Positions 51,829 through 61,519 of a stretch of 64,000 bases of DNA are shown here, piece by piece. The notes beneath the pieces were generated by a model that did no database searches, had not been told where the DNA came from, and was given only the letters and a program-made list of their open reading frames with translations. Position numbers and translations under genes: made by a program. Position 1 is the stretch's first letter. Every line of letters starts with the position of its first letter. The DNA lies in the NCBI RefSeq assembly GCF_000423585.1, contig NZ_AUIG01000021.1:31139-95138 (forward strand), in the 5' to 3' direction. This DNA is from Salinimicrobium xinjiangense DSM 19287 (GTDB lineage Bacteria > Bacteroidota > Bacteroidia > Flavobacteriales > Flavobacteriaceae).

Positions 51829-53109
51829 TTAAAATTTATCCAGGGCTCTTTCAATACTGGTGTAAATTTCCACAAGTTGTTGATTCGAAGTAATATATGG
51901 TGCTAAAATATAGATCGTATTCCCCAGGGGGCGAAGAAATATACCTTCTTCCATGAAGTGGGCGTACAACTTATTACGCAGATTCCCATAGCGTTCCATT
52001 TCTACATTTAATTCAAAAGCCAGGATCACTCCCAAAACCCGTAAATTTCTGACTTTAGGATTGTCCTTTAGTTTTTCAGCAAAATCTTCATGCGATTTGG
52101 CAACCCGCTTTATATTTTCCTGCATTTCAGCAGAAATTAGTAATTCAATTCCGGCCAGGGCCGCGGTACAGGCCAGGGGATTTGCCGTATATGTATGTCC
52201 GTGAAAAAGTCCTTTGGACAGCTCATCAGAATAAAAAGCGTCAAAGACTTCTTTAGTGCAGGAAGTAATGGCCATAGGCAATAATCCCGCAGTTAATGCT
52301 TTGGACATGCAGATGATATCAGGTTTTGCTGTGAGATGATCTGACGCGAAATTCTTTCCGGTTTTACCAAATCCGGTCATGACCTCATCGGCAATAGATA
52401 GAATGTGGTTTTCCCTGCATATCTTCAGGATCTGATCCAGACCATCAGGATCCATGAATTTCATTCCGGCGGCACCCTGCACAAGAGGCTCATAAATAAA
52501 ACCGGCAATATTTTCTTCAAAAATCAGCCTTTTAAGATGCTTAATGACTTCAGCGTTATTCTTTCCCACAGGAACGGGAAGACGCAGAACCTTCAGAAAA
52601 TGTTCCTCAAAAGCTCCGTTATATACAGATAATCCTGAAACTGACATGGCCCCAAAAGTATCTCCGTGGAAACCTTCCTCAAAAGCCAGCAGCACTTTGC
52701 GGTCATTGCCGAGGTTATGATGATACTGCAGCGCCATTTTTATACCTATCTCGGTCGCTGTAGAGCCATTATCGCTAAAGAAAAGTTTCTCCTGGTTTGC
52801 CGGTAGGATCTCTATTAATGCTCCTGAAAGTTTCACCGCGGGTTCATGGGTAAAGCCGCTAAACACCACCTGGTCCAGCTGCTGCATTTGGGCAGCTACT
52901 TTTTGCGTGATGTTTTCATTACAGTGACCGTACATAGCCGTGTACCAGCTGGAAATACCATCAATATATTCCTTTCCTTCCTCATCGAACAGCAGCGCGC
53001 CTTTTGCTTTTACTATAGCCAACATATCCCCGGAGGTTTTATGTTGCGTTAAAGGATGCCACAGGTGCTTTTTATCACGTTGTGAAATGGATAGGGACTT
53101 TGTTTTCAT
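51829..53109 (-). CDS. bioA: Adenosylmethionine-8-amino-7-oxononanoate transaminase
   Basis: PLP enzyme that transaminates KAPA to DAPA using SAM as amino donor. The 426-residue protein carries the pyridoxal-lysine region ICMSKALTAGLLP and the HPLTQHKT and GISSWYTAMYGHCN N-terminal segments diagnostic of BioA. Its start ATG overlaps the bioD stop by one base, so bioD and bioA are coupled. Confidence 0.96.
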   Translation of the reverse strand: MKTKSLSISQRDKKHLWHPLTQHKTSGDMLAIVKAKGALLFDEEGKEYIDGISSWYTAMYGHCNENITQKVAAQMQQLDQVVFSGFTHEPAVKLSGALIEILPANQEKLFFSDNGSTATEIGIKMALQYHHNLGNDRKVLLAFEEGFHGDTFGAMSVSGLSVYNGAFEEHFLKVLRLPVPVGKNNAEVIKHLKRLIFEENIAGFIYEPLVQGAAGMKFMDPDGLDQILKICRENHILSIADEVMTGFGKTGKNFASDHLTAKPDIICMSKALTAGLLPMAITSCTKEVFDAFYSDELSKGLFHGHTYTANPLACTAALAGIELLISAEMQENIKRVAKSHEDFAEKLKDNPKVRNLRVLGVILAFELNVEMERYGNLRNKLYAHFMEEGIFLRPLGNTIYILAPYITSNQQLVEIYTSIERALDKF

Positions 53110-53726
53110 TACATCAAATTATTTCTGAATATTACGGCATATTCAAGGATCACATTCTGGTCAAAGTAAGGCTCCTGTTCGATCCTGCCAATCACCGGAA
53201 GCCCTGTCATTTTTCTGATAATCTCCTCCGTAGAAGGATGTTCTTCCCCGCTAAAGATGATCCCCGCACAATTGAGGTTCCTGGCTTTTAAAGCTTCAAC
53301 AGTTAACAAGGTGTGGTTGATGCTCCCAAGGTAATGCCGGGACACCAGAATAACATTATAATCGGGCTTAATGAGATCGGCAATGGTTTCTTTATCGTTT
53401 ATAGGAACGAGTAATCCGCCGGCGCCTTCGATGACAAGTGAATTCTCTGTTATTGGCTCTTCTATCTTTGCGGCAGAAACTTCCACCCCATCGATTTGTG
53501 CAGCCGCATGCGGACTCATAGGGGTCATTAAGGCAAAAGCGTTTTTGTGAAAAGTAGTTTTTTTATTAGAGATCAGTCTTTTTACTTTATGGCTGTCTGA
53601 GTTTTCCAGATCTCCTGCCTGTATAGGTTTCCAGTAATCGGCTTCCAGGGCTTCGGTCACTATGGCTGCTGCAATAGTTTTTCCAACTTCAGTCCCAATG
53701 CCGGTTATAAAATATTTCTGACTCAT
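53109..53726 (-). CDS. bioD: Dethiobiotin synthetase
   Basis: Forms the ureido ring of dethiobiotin from DAPA, CO2 and ATP. The 205-residue protein has the P-loop GIGTEVGKT (residues 8-16) and the EGAGGLLVPI segment at about 102-111. It is coupled by overlaps to both the zinc-ribbon gene upstream (4 bases) and bioA downstream (1 base). Confidence 0.95.
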   Translation of the reverse strand: MSQKYFITGIGTEVGKTIAAAIVTEALEADYWKPIQAGDLENSDSHKVKRLISNKKTTFHKNAFALMTPMSPHAAAQIDGVEVSAAKIEEPITENSLVIEGAGGLLVPINDKETIADLIKPDYNVILVSRHYLGSINHTLLTVEALKARNLNCAGIIFSGEEHPSTEEIIRKMTGLPVIGRIEQEPYFDQNVILEYAVIFRNNLM

Positions 53727-54136
53727 TGTAGTTTAAATTTGTTTTTACAGACGTTGCAATAATATTCCCTTTTGATATAGATTGGCAACGCAGTGAATAA
53801 AAAGGAAAGGCTAAAAAAGAAAAAAGACTTAAGACCTTTCACATTGGTCAATAATTCAACTTTTTCACTATTACATTCCAGACACCTGATTTGAACACCA
53901 TCATCATCAACCGAATATTTACTGATGGAACCCAGAACCTCCATAGCCTTCGCTTCATCCTCCTTTCGCACCTTCAGTTTAACGCCTCCTATGGCATTAC
54001 TCACCAGGGGATCTGTATCTATAGTATGGTTATCTGCAATAAAAACAGTAATTCCTTCAGCTTCCAGGCGTCCTTTGATGATCTGTGCTTCCGCAGAATA
54101 TTGGAATACCGCTACGCTTGAAAAATTTTCATTCAT
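53723..54136 (-). CDS. DUF2007 protein with CxxC-membrane-CxxC extension
   Basis: A 137-residue protein. Residues 1-72 are a DUF2007 domain (VAVFQYSAEAQIIKGRLEAEGITVFIADN ... VKLKVRKEDEAKAMEVLG). Then Cys85-x2-Cys88 (RCLECNS), a hydrophobic helix (about 104-122) and Cys127-x2-Cys130 (YYCNVCKNKF). The two Cys pairs would make a zinc ribbon only if the helix folds back, because they flank it. It overlaps bioF and bioD by 4 bases on each side, so it is translationally coupled within the biotin core. Function unknown. Confidence 0.8.
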   Translation of the reverse strand: MNENFSSVAVFQYSAEAQIIKGRLEAEGITVFIADNHTIDTDPLVSNAIGGVKLKVRKEDEAKAMEVLGSISKYSVDDDGVQIRCLECNSEKVELLTNVKGLKSFFFFSLSFLFTALPIYIKREYYCNVCKNKFKLQ

Positions 54137-55272
54137 ATTATTCCTCTTAAAGCATTAAAAAGAGCGTGGATTTCCTCTTCTGTATTAAAGCTGTGAAGAC
54201 AGATCCGCAGCCGCTCCATGTGTTCGGGTACTGTAGGGGAAAGGATTGGCCTCACATCAAAGTTTGCTTCTAAAAGTTTCCCTGAAGCTTCCTTCACCAG
54301 TTCATTTCCGGGAAGGATACAACATTGAATTGCAGATTCACTTTCCAGAAAATGCTCCTGAAATCCCCTTTTTGACACCTCATCTTTAAATCGGTCTAAG
54401 TTCTTCTGTAGTTTTGCCACTTCAAAGGCTCCATCCTTCTCCAGGAATTCATATGCAGCAATAATTGTTGCAACCGAGTGCGGCGGAAGAGCAGTACTAT
54501 AAACGAAGCTTCGGGCGTAATTCACGAGAAAATCTTTCAGCTGTTCATTTCCCAGAATAGCTGCTCCATGTGCTCCTAAAGCTTTTCCGAAGGTAACAAT
54601 ACGGGCAAAGACCAGATCCTGAAGGCCTGCTTCAGCTATTAATCCCGGCCCTTTTACGCCAACGGCATGAGCTTCATCCACGACAAGAAACAACTTTTGT
54701 TCTTCAGCAAAAGCGGCGAAAGCTTCAAGATTGGGTGTATCACCGTCCATCGAAAAGATACTTTCGGTCACAATATATACCTCTCCAAAAATGTCATTTT
54801 TAAGCCGGTTTACTTTAACTTTTAGATCTTCGAGATCATTATGGCGAAATTTTAAAGCTTTGGCAGCACTAAGCCCAATACCATCACGAATGGAGGCATG
54901 GATGAATTCGTCATAAAAAATAACATCTCCACGACGCGGCACAGAGGAGAAAAAGCCAATATTGGCATCGTATCCTGAATTGAAGATCAGAGCAGCTTCG
55001 GCACTGTGATAAGCCGCCACAAATTTCTCGGCTAACGGGTAAAGCTGGTGATTTCCGGTTAGAAGACGGGAGCCTCCCGAGCCATTCCTGAAAAGGAAAT
55101 TTTCTTTAAGGATCTCGCCGGCACGTTGGAAAATTTGCTCATTTCCCGCGAAGCCGAGATAATCATTGGAAGAGAAATCTACAGCATCTTTAGAAAACTT
55201 TAAGTGCCTCAAAGAGCCCAGGGTTTTTCTCTTCTCAAGGCTTTTAATTACTTTTAATGGTAAGCTGCTCAT
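54133..55272 (-). CDS. bioF: 8-amino-7-oxononanoate synthase
   Basis: PLP-dependent condensation of a pimeloyl thioester with alanine to KAPA, the first ring-directed step of biotin synthesis. The 379-residue protein has NDYLGFAGN, NGSGGSRLLTGNH, the VVDEAHAVGVKGPGL segment with the Asp contacting PLP, and the TFGKALGAHG lysine. It is the first gene of the biotin operon. bioC/bioH are absent, so the source of its pimeloyl substrate is open. Confidence 0.95.
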   Translation of the reverse strand: MSSLPLKVIKSLEKRKTLGSLRHLKFSKDAVDFSSNDYLGFAGNEQIFQRAGEILKENFLFRNGSGGSRLLTGNHQLYPLAEKFVAAYHSAEAALIFNSGYDANIGFFSSVPRRGDVIFYDEFIHASIRDGIGLSAAKALKFRHNDLEDLKVKVNRLKNDIFGEVYIVTESIFSMDGDTPNLEAFAAFAEEQKLFLVVDEAHAVGVKGPGLIAEAGLQDLVFARIVTFGKALGAHGAAILGNEQLKDFLVNYARSFVYSTALPPHSVATIIAAYEFLEKDGAFEVAKLQKNLDRFKDEVSKRGFQEHFLESESAIQCCILPGNELVKEASGKLLEANFDVRPILSPTVPEHMERLRICLHSFNTEEEIHALFNALRGII

Positions 55273-55294
55273 AAAACAAAATTACAGATATAAA

Positions 55295-55744
55295 ATGGAG
55301 CTATTAGAATTTGGAATAAAAATTGGCGCCGCCCTACTCGCCGGACTTTTAATAGGCATAGAGCGTGAGATCCAGAATAAAAATGCAGGTCTCAAGACAA
55401 ACGCTCTCGTCTCTCTTGGGGCAGCAGTATTCGTTCTAGCTTCTCTTCATTTTGAAGGAGAAGAATATGTGGATATGACAAGGGTAATTGGGCAGGTCGT
55501 TACCGGGATAGGTTTTATTGGCGCCGGGGTTATTCTACATAAAGGAACTGTGGTAAGAGGCCTTACCACGGCAGCAACAGTGTGGTGCAGTGCGGGAGCG
55601 GGTTGCCTGGCAGCTATAGGTCAATATAAAGAGTTGGCAGTATTAACAGTTCTAATTGTGCTGATAAACACTCTTTTTGGTCCTGTGGATAAATACATTC
55701 GGAAAAAATTCGACAATGATGAGGAGAACAGATTGGAAGAGTAA
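55295..55744 (+). CDS. MgtC/SapB-family membrane protein
   Basis: A 149-residue protein with four to five hydrophobic helices and the family signature GLLIGIEREIQNKNAGLKTNALVSLGAAVF, followed by IGQVVTGIGFIGAGVIL. MgtC proteins are linked to Mg2+ homeostasis and ATP synthase control in other bacteria; here the role is unproven. The ATG at 55295 gives the conserved N-terminus, since earlier in-frame codons lie inside divergent bioF. It is convergent to the mrp operon, 8 bases from its end. Confidence 0.9.
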   Translation: MELLEFGIKIGAALLAGLLIGIEREIQNKNAGLKTNALVSLGAAVFVLASLHFEGEEYVDMTRVIGQVVTGIGFIGAGVILHKGTVVRGLTTAATVWCSAGAGCLAAIGQYKELAVLTVLIVLINTLFGPVDKYIRKKFDNDEENRLEE

Positions 55745-55752
55745 AGGGCGGT

Positions 55753-56157
55753 TTAATTCTCCTCCTTTTTTTCCTGAATAAGATCTTCCCCTTCTCCGGG
55801 TTCTTCGGGAGCAATAGAAAAATTCCTTTCGGCTTTGTACTTCCCTTCAAGATCATCACAAACAGACTTTTCCCAAAGCTTATTACCCGCAATATAAGAA
55901 GCCCTTCCCATTATATGCGCTCCCACAGGGGCGGTTAACAGAATAAAAATTATGATCGCCAACACCCTTGTTGTAGTTGACGTATCGTTAAAGTAAAGAG
56001 CTGCTGCTATTAAAAGCAATCCTACTCCAAGAGTTGCTGCCTTAGTTGTAACTGCCATTCGAAGGTAAGTATCGGGCATTCGTAAGATTCCCACAGCTCC
56101 CAGCAGGACGAAAATTGCTCCAAAAGAAGCTAGTATCATTATAATAACATCAATCAT
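55753..56157 (-). CDS. mnhG: Mrp Na+/H+ antiporter subunit G
   Basis: The seventh subunit of the multi-subunit Mrp cation/proton antiporter. The 134-residue protein has the three-helix MnhG/PhaG core (ASFGAIFVLLGAVGILRMPDTYLRM ... VLAIIIFILLTAPVGAHIMGRA) and a long acidic cytoplasmic tail (about 95-134). Overlaps mnhF by 4 bases. Confidence 0.93.
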   Translation of the reverse strand: MIDVIIMILASFGAIFVLLGAVGILRMPDTYLRMAVTTKAATLGVGLLLIAAALYFNDTSTTTRVLAIIIFILLTAPVGAHIMGRASYIAGNKLWEKSVCDDLEGKYKAERNFSIAPEEPGEGEDLIQEKKEEN

Positions 56158-56426
56158 TTCTTTTTCCTTTTTTCAAGATAAGTCGAATATGCCACAGTGC
56201 CAAGAAAAGCAATTAGACCAAATATTAAGGCAATATCCAGAAAGGTTGGCTGATTGGTTTGAATGCTGTATACTGCAATGACACCAATTCCTATTGTGAC
56301 TACAAGGTCTACTGCCACTATGCGGTCAGAAATGGTGGGTCCAATCAAGAACCGGTAAAATACCAGCAAGATGGAAAGTGCCAAAATTGGAAGTATGATA
56401 AAATATAAAAACTCTTCTACTGTCAT
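56154..56426 (-). CDS. mnhF: Mrp Na+/H+ antiporter subunit F
   Basis: A 90-residue three-helix subunit. RFLIGPTISDRIVAVDLV is the family core. Overlaps mnhE and mnhG by 4 bases each, so it is co-translated within the mrp operon. Confidence 0.94.
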   Translation of the reverse strand: MTVEEFLYFIILPILALSILLVFYRFLIGPTISDRIVAVDLVVTIGIGVIAVYSIQTNQPTFLDIALIFGLIAFLGTVAYSTYLEKRKKK

Positions 56427-56899
56427 GAGGAAATTTCAATTATACGTTTTTCAAAACCATTTTTAATTCCCTTTATGAATTCCTGTTTGTCATATATGTA
56501 CATAGAATGAACGTACATTATTTTTTTGTCTTCAGAAACATCAAGGCTGAGTGTACCCGGAGTAAGGGTAATAAGATTTGCCAGAAGGGTAATTCCAAAG
56601 TCAGATTTCACATCCAGCGGTAAGGCTACAATTCCAGGTTTCATATTCAATTTCGGAGTACTTACCTCGTAAGCCACCTCCAAATTTGCTTTTACCAGTT
56701 CATAAAGAAAGAAAAAGAAAAATGAGATCACCCTTGGCACCAGTTTGAAATAGCTCTTCTTTCCGGTTCCTCTGGTTACCATCCACAGTAAAAAGAAACT
56801 CAGAAAAAAACCAAACAGCACATTGGCCGGTTCAAAGGTTCCTGTGACGGCCACCCATAAAATGGTTAATAGTAAATTTGCCAAAAACCTGGTTTTCAT
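56423..56899 (-). CDS. mnhE: Mrp Na+/H+ antiporter subunit E
   Basis: A 158-residue subunit with an N-terminal two- to three-helix membrane domain and a cytoplasmic domain holding the family core [27 protein letters not shown]. It is fully typical, 14 bases after mnhD. Confidence 0.93.
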   Translation of the reverse strand: MKTRFLANLLLTILWVAVTGTFEPANVLFGFFLSFFLLWMVTRGTGKKSYFKLVPRVISFFFFFLYELVKANLEVAYEVSTPKLNMKPGIVALPLDVKSDFGITLLANLITLTPGTLSLDVSEDKKIMYVHSMYIYDKQEFIKGIKNGFEKRIIEISS

Positions 56900-56913
56900 C
56901 TTCCGTTCACTTA

Positions 56914-58422
56914 TTATTTATTAAAAACAGCGTCAATATATATCTGCTTGTTAAGCAGTTCTTCGGATATCCTGACAGACAGATTTTGAATGCTTTCGGC
57001 TCCAAAACCTATGTACAATGTAATGAGGGATAAAAAGACGATCGGGACTATCAACTGGGTCTTTTTATAGTTCCTTAATTTATTAAAATACGGAAAATTT
57101 TGCTGTTCCGGAAGTTTTTGTCCCGTCTTCCAGAAAACTTCTGACCATAACTTTACGATAATAATCAGCGTTAAAAAGCTACCTAAGAGAATTGCCGCAA
57201 TGATCCAGTAATTATTAAGGTCCCAGGCTGCGGAGATGAGAGAAATTTTAGGCCAGAATCCCGATAGTGGTGGGATTCCCACCAGTGAGAACAGAGGTAT
57301 GGCAAAAAGGAAGCTCATTAGCGGCCGGTCGGCATAAAGATCGCCCAGCTTTTTTAGATCTCCCGTACCTTTAATCCTGTTAATTACCCCGCTAACCATG
57401 AAAAGGTTGGTCTTTACAAGAATATCGTGGAACAGATAAAAAACAGCTCCTGCCAGGGCAACTTCGGTCATCATTCCTAAACCGGCAATCATATAACCTA
57501 TATGACAAATGACGAGATAGGAGAATATCTTCATAACATTATTCTGTACGAGTGCGCCGATAGCACCACTAAAAAGCGTTAGAAATGCTATTCCTAACAG
57601 GACATTCTGAATAAAAGGGTCTATTTCAAAAACCAGGGTAAACATGCGAATAAGTGCATATATCCCCACTTTCGTCAGCAAACCTCCAAAAATGGCTGAA
57701 ACCGCCGGCGGCGGAGTATGGTATGAAGCCGGAAGCCAAAAGTATAAAGGGAAAATAGCCGATTTAATTCCGAAACCTACCAGGAATAAAAGGGCATTCA
57801 CCTGTACAAGGGTCCTGTTCTCAATTTCGGCAACTTTAGTCGCGAGGTCAGCCATGCTGAGGCTCCCTGTTAGCCCATAAAGAACAGCGATAGCCGTAAG
57901 AAATATAACCGATGCCAGGAAATTAAGTGTAAAATATTTTATTGCTCCCTCCAGCTGAGATCTTTCTCCACCAAGAGTTAAGAGCACAAAAGAACAAATG
58001 ATAATGATCTCAAACCAGACATAAAGGTTGAAGACATCACCCGTTAGAAAGGCCCCACAAAGACCCAGCAACAGGAAGTGAAAGACGGGATAAAATCCGA
58101 ATTTCAGACGTGCAGATCGCAGGGAACCGGCAGAGAACATAGAGACAGCCAACCCCGCAATTGCCGTAAGCAAAACAAGGGACGCGGCAAAAGCATCGGC
58201 AACAAAACTAATTCCGAAGGGAGCTTCCCAATTCCCCGCCTGTATACTTTTGGTGCCATTTTCCCAGACGTGAGCAAAAAGCCATATTGAAAGCCCAAGA
58301 TTTATGAAACTCCCTATAATACTAACCGCTTTTTGCCAGCTGATCTTTTTCCAGAGGAAAATAAGAGCTATAGACAAAAACAACTGAAACAATAAAGGGT
58401 ACATTACTATTTGTTGCATCAT
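56914..58422 (-). CDS. mnhD: Mrp Na+/H+ antiporter subunit D
   Basis: A 502-residue NuoN/NuoL-like proton-pumping subunit with about 14 hydrophobic helices. Conserved features include [24 protein letters not shown], the Lys-bearing [24 protein letters not shown] and [12 protein letters not shown]. It overlaps mnhC by 4 bases. It is one of the two ion-translocating subunits. Confidence 0.95.
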   Translation of the reverse strand: MMQQIVMYPLLFQLFLSIALIFLWKKISWQKAVSIIGSFINLGLSIWLFAHVWENGTKSIQAGNWEAPFGISFVADAFAASLVLLTAIAGLAVSMFSAGSLRSARLKFGFYPVFHFLLLGLCGAFLTGDVFNLYVWFEIIIICSFVLLTLGGERSQLEGAIKYFTLNFLASVIFLTAIAVLYGLTGSLSMADLATKVAEIENRTLVQVNALLFLVGFGIKSAIFPLYFWLPASYHTPPPAVSAIFGGLLTKVGIYALIRMFTLVFEIDPFIQNVLLGIAFLTLFSGAIGALVQNNVMKIFSYLVICHIGYMIAGLGMMTEVALAGAVFYLFHDILVKTNLFMVSGVINRIKGTGDLKKLGDLYADRPLMSFLFAIPLFSLVGIPPLSGFWPKISLISAAWDLNNYWIIAAILLGSFLTLIIIVKLWSEVFWKTGQKLPEQQNFPYFNKLRNYKKTQLIVPIVFLSLITLYIGFGAESIQNLSVRISEELLNKQIYIDAVFNK

Positions 58423-58772
58423 ACTTGGGCGTCTGTTGTATTCATTTCATCTATATCATCTGTCTTTACGACCTGGAAAACCCTTTTAACAAGAACAATG
58501 GCAAAGGCCTGTAATCCAAAACTAATAACGATAGCTGTAAGTATAAGGGCCTGCGGAAGTGGATCTGTATAGGCTTCTAAAAATATCTTCGAATTGTCAG
58601 GAATAACAGGAGGACTACCCTTGGCTATACGTCCCAGTAGAAAAATAAGCAGATTGGCCCCATTCCCAAGCAGGATCACTCCAATGATCAATTTCACCAA
58701 ACTGCGTTTTAACATCAGGTAAATGCCCGCCGCATATAAAGTTCCTATCATAGTTGCCAGTAAGACTTCCAT
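58419..58772 (-). CDS. mnhC: Mrp Na+/H+ antiporter subunit C
   Basis: A 117-residue NuoK-like subunit with three helices and the [13 protein letters not shown] and [24 protein letters not shown] segments diagnostic of MnhC. It starts 2 bases after mnhB. Confidence 0.95.
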   Translation of the reverse strand: MEVLLATMIGTLYAAGIYLMLKRSLVKLIIGVILLGNGANLLIFLLGRIAKGSPPVIPDNSKIFLEAYTDPLPQALILTAIVISFGLQAFAIVLVKRVFQVVKTDDIDEMNTTDAQV

Positions 58773-58774
58773 AG

Positions 58775-59188
58775 CTAAGCTGATTCTGAAATTGAAAAAA
58801 TAATTGTAAGTGTAACTCCTATCACTACAAAATAAACACCGATGTCAAAAAAGAGGGCAGATCCTAAATTTCCCACTATTGGCACCGGATCGGGCCACCA
58901 GAGACCGGACATAAAAGGTAAATCCACAGCCAGTACAGGAGCGATCCCGCTCAACAAAGCCAAGGCCAAACCTATGGGCATTAATATTGCCGGATCTATC
59001 CTTAAAAGTCCTTTCGTATTTTCAAGTCCGTTAGCAAAGGCATGTAAAACAAATGCAATGGCTGCCATTAAACCTCCAACAAAACCTCCCCCGGGCAAAT
59101 AATGTCCCCGAAGTAAAATAAATACAGAAAAAACCAGCAACAAGGGCAGCATATACTTTGAAGCAGTTCTTAAAATAAGAGTTTTCAT
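58775..59188 (-). CDS. mnhB: Mrp Na+/H+ antiporter subunit B
   Basis: A 137-residue MnhB with the GHYLPGGGFVGGLMAAIAFVLH signature and four hydrophobic helices. It follows mnhA by 15 bases. Confidence 0.95.
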   Translation of the reverse strand: MKTLILRTASKYMLPLLLVFSVFILLRGHYLPGGGFVGGLMAAIAFVLHAFANGLENTKGLLRIDPAILMPIGLALALLSGIAPVLAVDLPFMSGLWWPDPVPIVGNLGSALFFDIGVYFVVIGVTLTIIFSISESA

Positions 59189-59203
59189 GGTGGTTCTTTT
59201 AAT

Positions 59204-61519
59204 TTATTTTTTTGGATTCTCGCTTTTGTCAAGACGCAACTTCAGCAAACTAAATACTCCAAGTGCAGCGATAGTTAAAACAGCAATTTCCATAAATGTA
59301 TCTGCTCCCCTAAAGTCTACCAGGATCACGTTTACAACATTCTTTCCTTTAGCCAGGACATATGCGTTATCGGCATAGAATTCACTTACTTCCTTGTCTA
59401 CCGGCTCATTAAGTACGGCAAGAGAAATTAAGAATATAACGATCCCCAGTGATGAGGCAACAATTCCATCTCTGATCCTGGCCTTATAATCGACGATGTC
59501 CAGATATTTTGGTAATCCCGAAAGGACCAGGACGAACAGGATAACAGTTAGAGTATCTATAGAGAACTGGGTCATTGCAAGATCGGGGGCACTGTAGATC
59601 ACAAACAGCAAACAAATAGCATAACCTACTATCCCCATTCCTACTACGGCTCCAAGACGGGATTTAGAAGCGACTACAAAAGCTACCGCTACGAACATCA
59701 CTATCATAATGACCACTTCGTAAAAAGTAATTTCAGAAAAGGAATCTGAATTAAGGACAAATCCGTTTCCTCCAATAAAAAATGAATATCCTACCATGCC
59801 TACCAACACCAATACTATAGTGGTTACATAATTTCTTAGGAATCCGTTTTGAAGGATGTAAGTCCATTTTGCCGAAAAGGTTTTAAAGCCATCACCAAAA
59901 TCAAGAATAAGAGACTTAGGTGCTATAAAATCCAATTTGCTAATATCTTTCTCTTTCTTTGCTGAAGGTTTGAAAAAGAAATAAAGCAGAGCTCCCACTG
60001 CCAAAGTCACGGCACTAAGACCCAACACCAGATTGAAGCCGTGCCACAATTTTAATTTTACCTCACCGCCTTCCCTTCCGACGGAATCAACAACCGGAGC
60101 AATCAGGCTGTCATTTATAATCCCCGGGAAGATCCCTATGATGATTCCCAGTACTGCCAGGATCAATGGCGGCACCCACATGAGGAAATTTGGCAGGTGT
60201 ACTTTAGAAAATTTTTCCGGAAGTTTTCCTGTAAAAGGTTTGATTCCTGCGACGAATCCTGCGTAAAGAATGAGGATATTCGTTGCTATGGCAAGAACTG
60301 TAAGAAATAAAGACCAGGAACCCATGTCCAGAGTAGACTCATAAACCAGGTCTTTTCCTATAAATCCTACGAAAGGGGGCATTCCCGCGCTCGAAAGTGC
60401 CGCTAAAAAACCTGCGATTGCCACAGGCATCATTACCTTTCTCAAACCGGCTAGACTGGTAACGTCACGACTACCTGTTTCATGATCAATGATCCCGGTA
60501 ATAAGAAACAGCGTAGCTTTATATAAAGCGTGTACCACAATATAAACTGCGGCAGCAGTAAGGGCGTATTGAGTACCTAAACCAATGAGGAAAACCAACA
60601 GCCCTAAGATTGAAATTGTGGAATAAGCCAATACCCCCTTAAGATCTGTCCGGAATAAAGTATGGACCGCTGCATAGAACATAGTGATCCCCCCAACAGT
60701 AATCAATGTCGTATTCCATACATCCTCTCCTCCCAGTACAGGTGTAAATCGCAGTAAAAGGTATATACCGGCTTTCACCATAGTAGCCGAGTGCAGGTAA
60801 GTAGACACAGGTGTAGGAGCTTTCATAGCCCCCGGAAGCCAGAAGTGAAAAGGAAACTGAGCTGATTTCGTAAAGGCCGCACCAAAAAACAGGATAAGGA
60901 TCCAGATATAAGAATCACTCTGGATGATCATGTCGCTTTGCCCAATCATTTCAGTAATACTGTAGGTTCCGGCAACACTTCCAAGGAGGAGCGCTCCTGC
61001 CAACAACAAAAATCCGCCAGATCCTGTTATGGCTAGTGCAAGAATAGCCGATTTACGGGAATCCTCGCTGGTATTATTAAATCCAATAAGAAAAAAAGAA
61101 CTTATACTCGTAAGCTCCCAAAAAATAAACATGGAGAGCAGATTATCACTCAGCACCAGCCCCAGCATAGCTCCCATAAACATGCCCAGATAGCCATAGA
61201 ACCTGTCCAGGTAATCATGGCCCTTTAAATATGAGGCGGTATAGGCAAAGACAAGGAATCCAATCCCTGTGATCAACAAAGAGAATAAAAGGGAAAGCCC
61301 GTCAAGCGTGAAATTTAAATTAAGCCCAAAGGAAGGTACCCATTCATAGTTCTGTCTTATTACTTCCCCACTGGAAATTTGAGGAATGAATGAGAGAAAA
61401 TAAATGAATAGTGAAAGAGGAACGAGAGCAGAAAGTACAGCAAGTCTACCTTTTATAAATTTTCCCGCAAAAACAAGAAAAAGAGAAAAGATGAAACCTA
61501 AAAGTATTGCTGTTAGCAT
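59204..61519 (-). CDS. mnhA: Mrp Na+/H+ antiporter subunit A
   Basis: A 771-residue NuoL-like subunit. The N-terminal ~500 residues hold the antiporter domain (FGAAFTKSAQFPFHFWLPGAMKAPTPVSTYLHSATMVKAGIYLL) with the trans-membrane Lys, and the C-terminal ~250 residues hold the MbhD/MbhE-like domains (APDLAMTQFSIDTLTVILFVLVL near 645). With the six following genes it makes a complete group-1 Mrp antiporter (A-G), which exports Na+ and is important in saline or alkaline habitats. Confidence 0.95.
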   Translation of the reverse strand: MLTAILLGFIFSLFLVFAGKFIKGRLAVLSALVPLSLFIYFLSFIPQISSGEVIRQNYEWVPSFGLNLNFTLDGLSLLFSLLITGIGFLVFAYTASYLKGHDYLDRFYGYLGMFMGAMLGLVLSDNLLSMFIFWELTSISSFFLIGFNNTSEDSRKSAILALAITGSGGFLLLAGALLLGSVAGTYSITEMIGQSDMIIQSDSYIWILILFFGAAFTKSAQFPFHFWLPGAMKAPTPVSTYLHSATMVKAGIYLLLRFTPVLGGEDVWNTTLITVGGITMFYAAVHTLFRTDLKGVLAYSTISILGLLVFLIGLGTQYALTAAAVYIVVHALYKATLFLITGIIDHETGSRDVTSLAGLRKVMMPVAIAGFLAALSSAGMPPFVGFIGKDLVYESTLDMGSWSLFLTVLAIATNILILYAGFVAGIKPFTGKLPEKFSKVHLPNFLMWVPPLILAVLGIIIGIFPGIINDSLIAPVVDSVGREGGEVKLKLWHGFNLVLGLSAVTLAVGALLYFFFKPSAKKEKDISKLDFIAPKSLILDFGDGFKTFSAKWTYILQNGFLRNYVTTIVLVLVGMVGYSFFIGGNGFVLNSDSFSEITFYEVVIMIVMFVAVAFVVASKSRLGAVVGMGIVGYAICLLFVIYSAPDLAMTQFSIDTLTVILFVLVLSGLPKYLDIVDYKARIRDGIVASSLGIVIFLISLAVLNEPVDKEVSEFYADNAYVLAKGKNVVNVILVDFRGADTFMEIAVLTIAALGVFSLLKLRLDKSENPKK

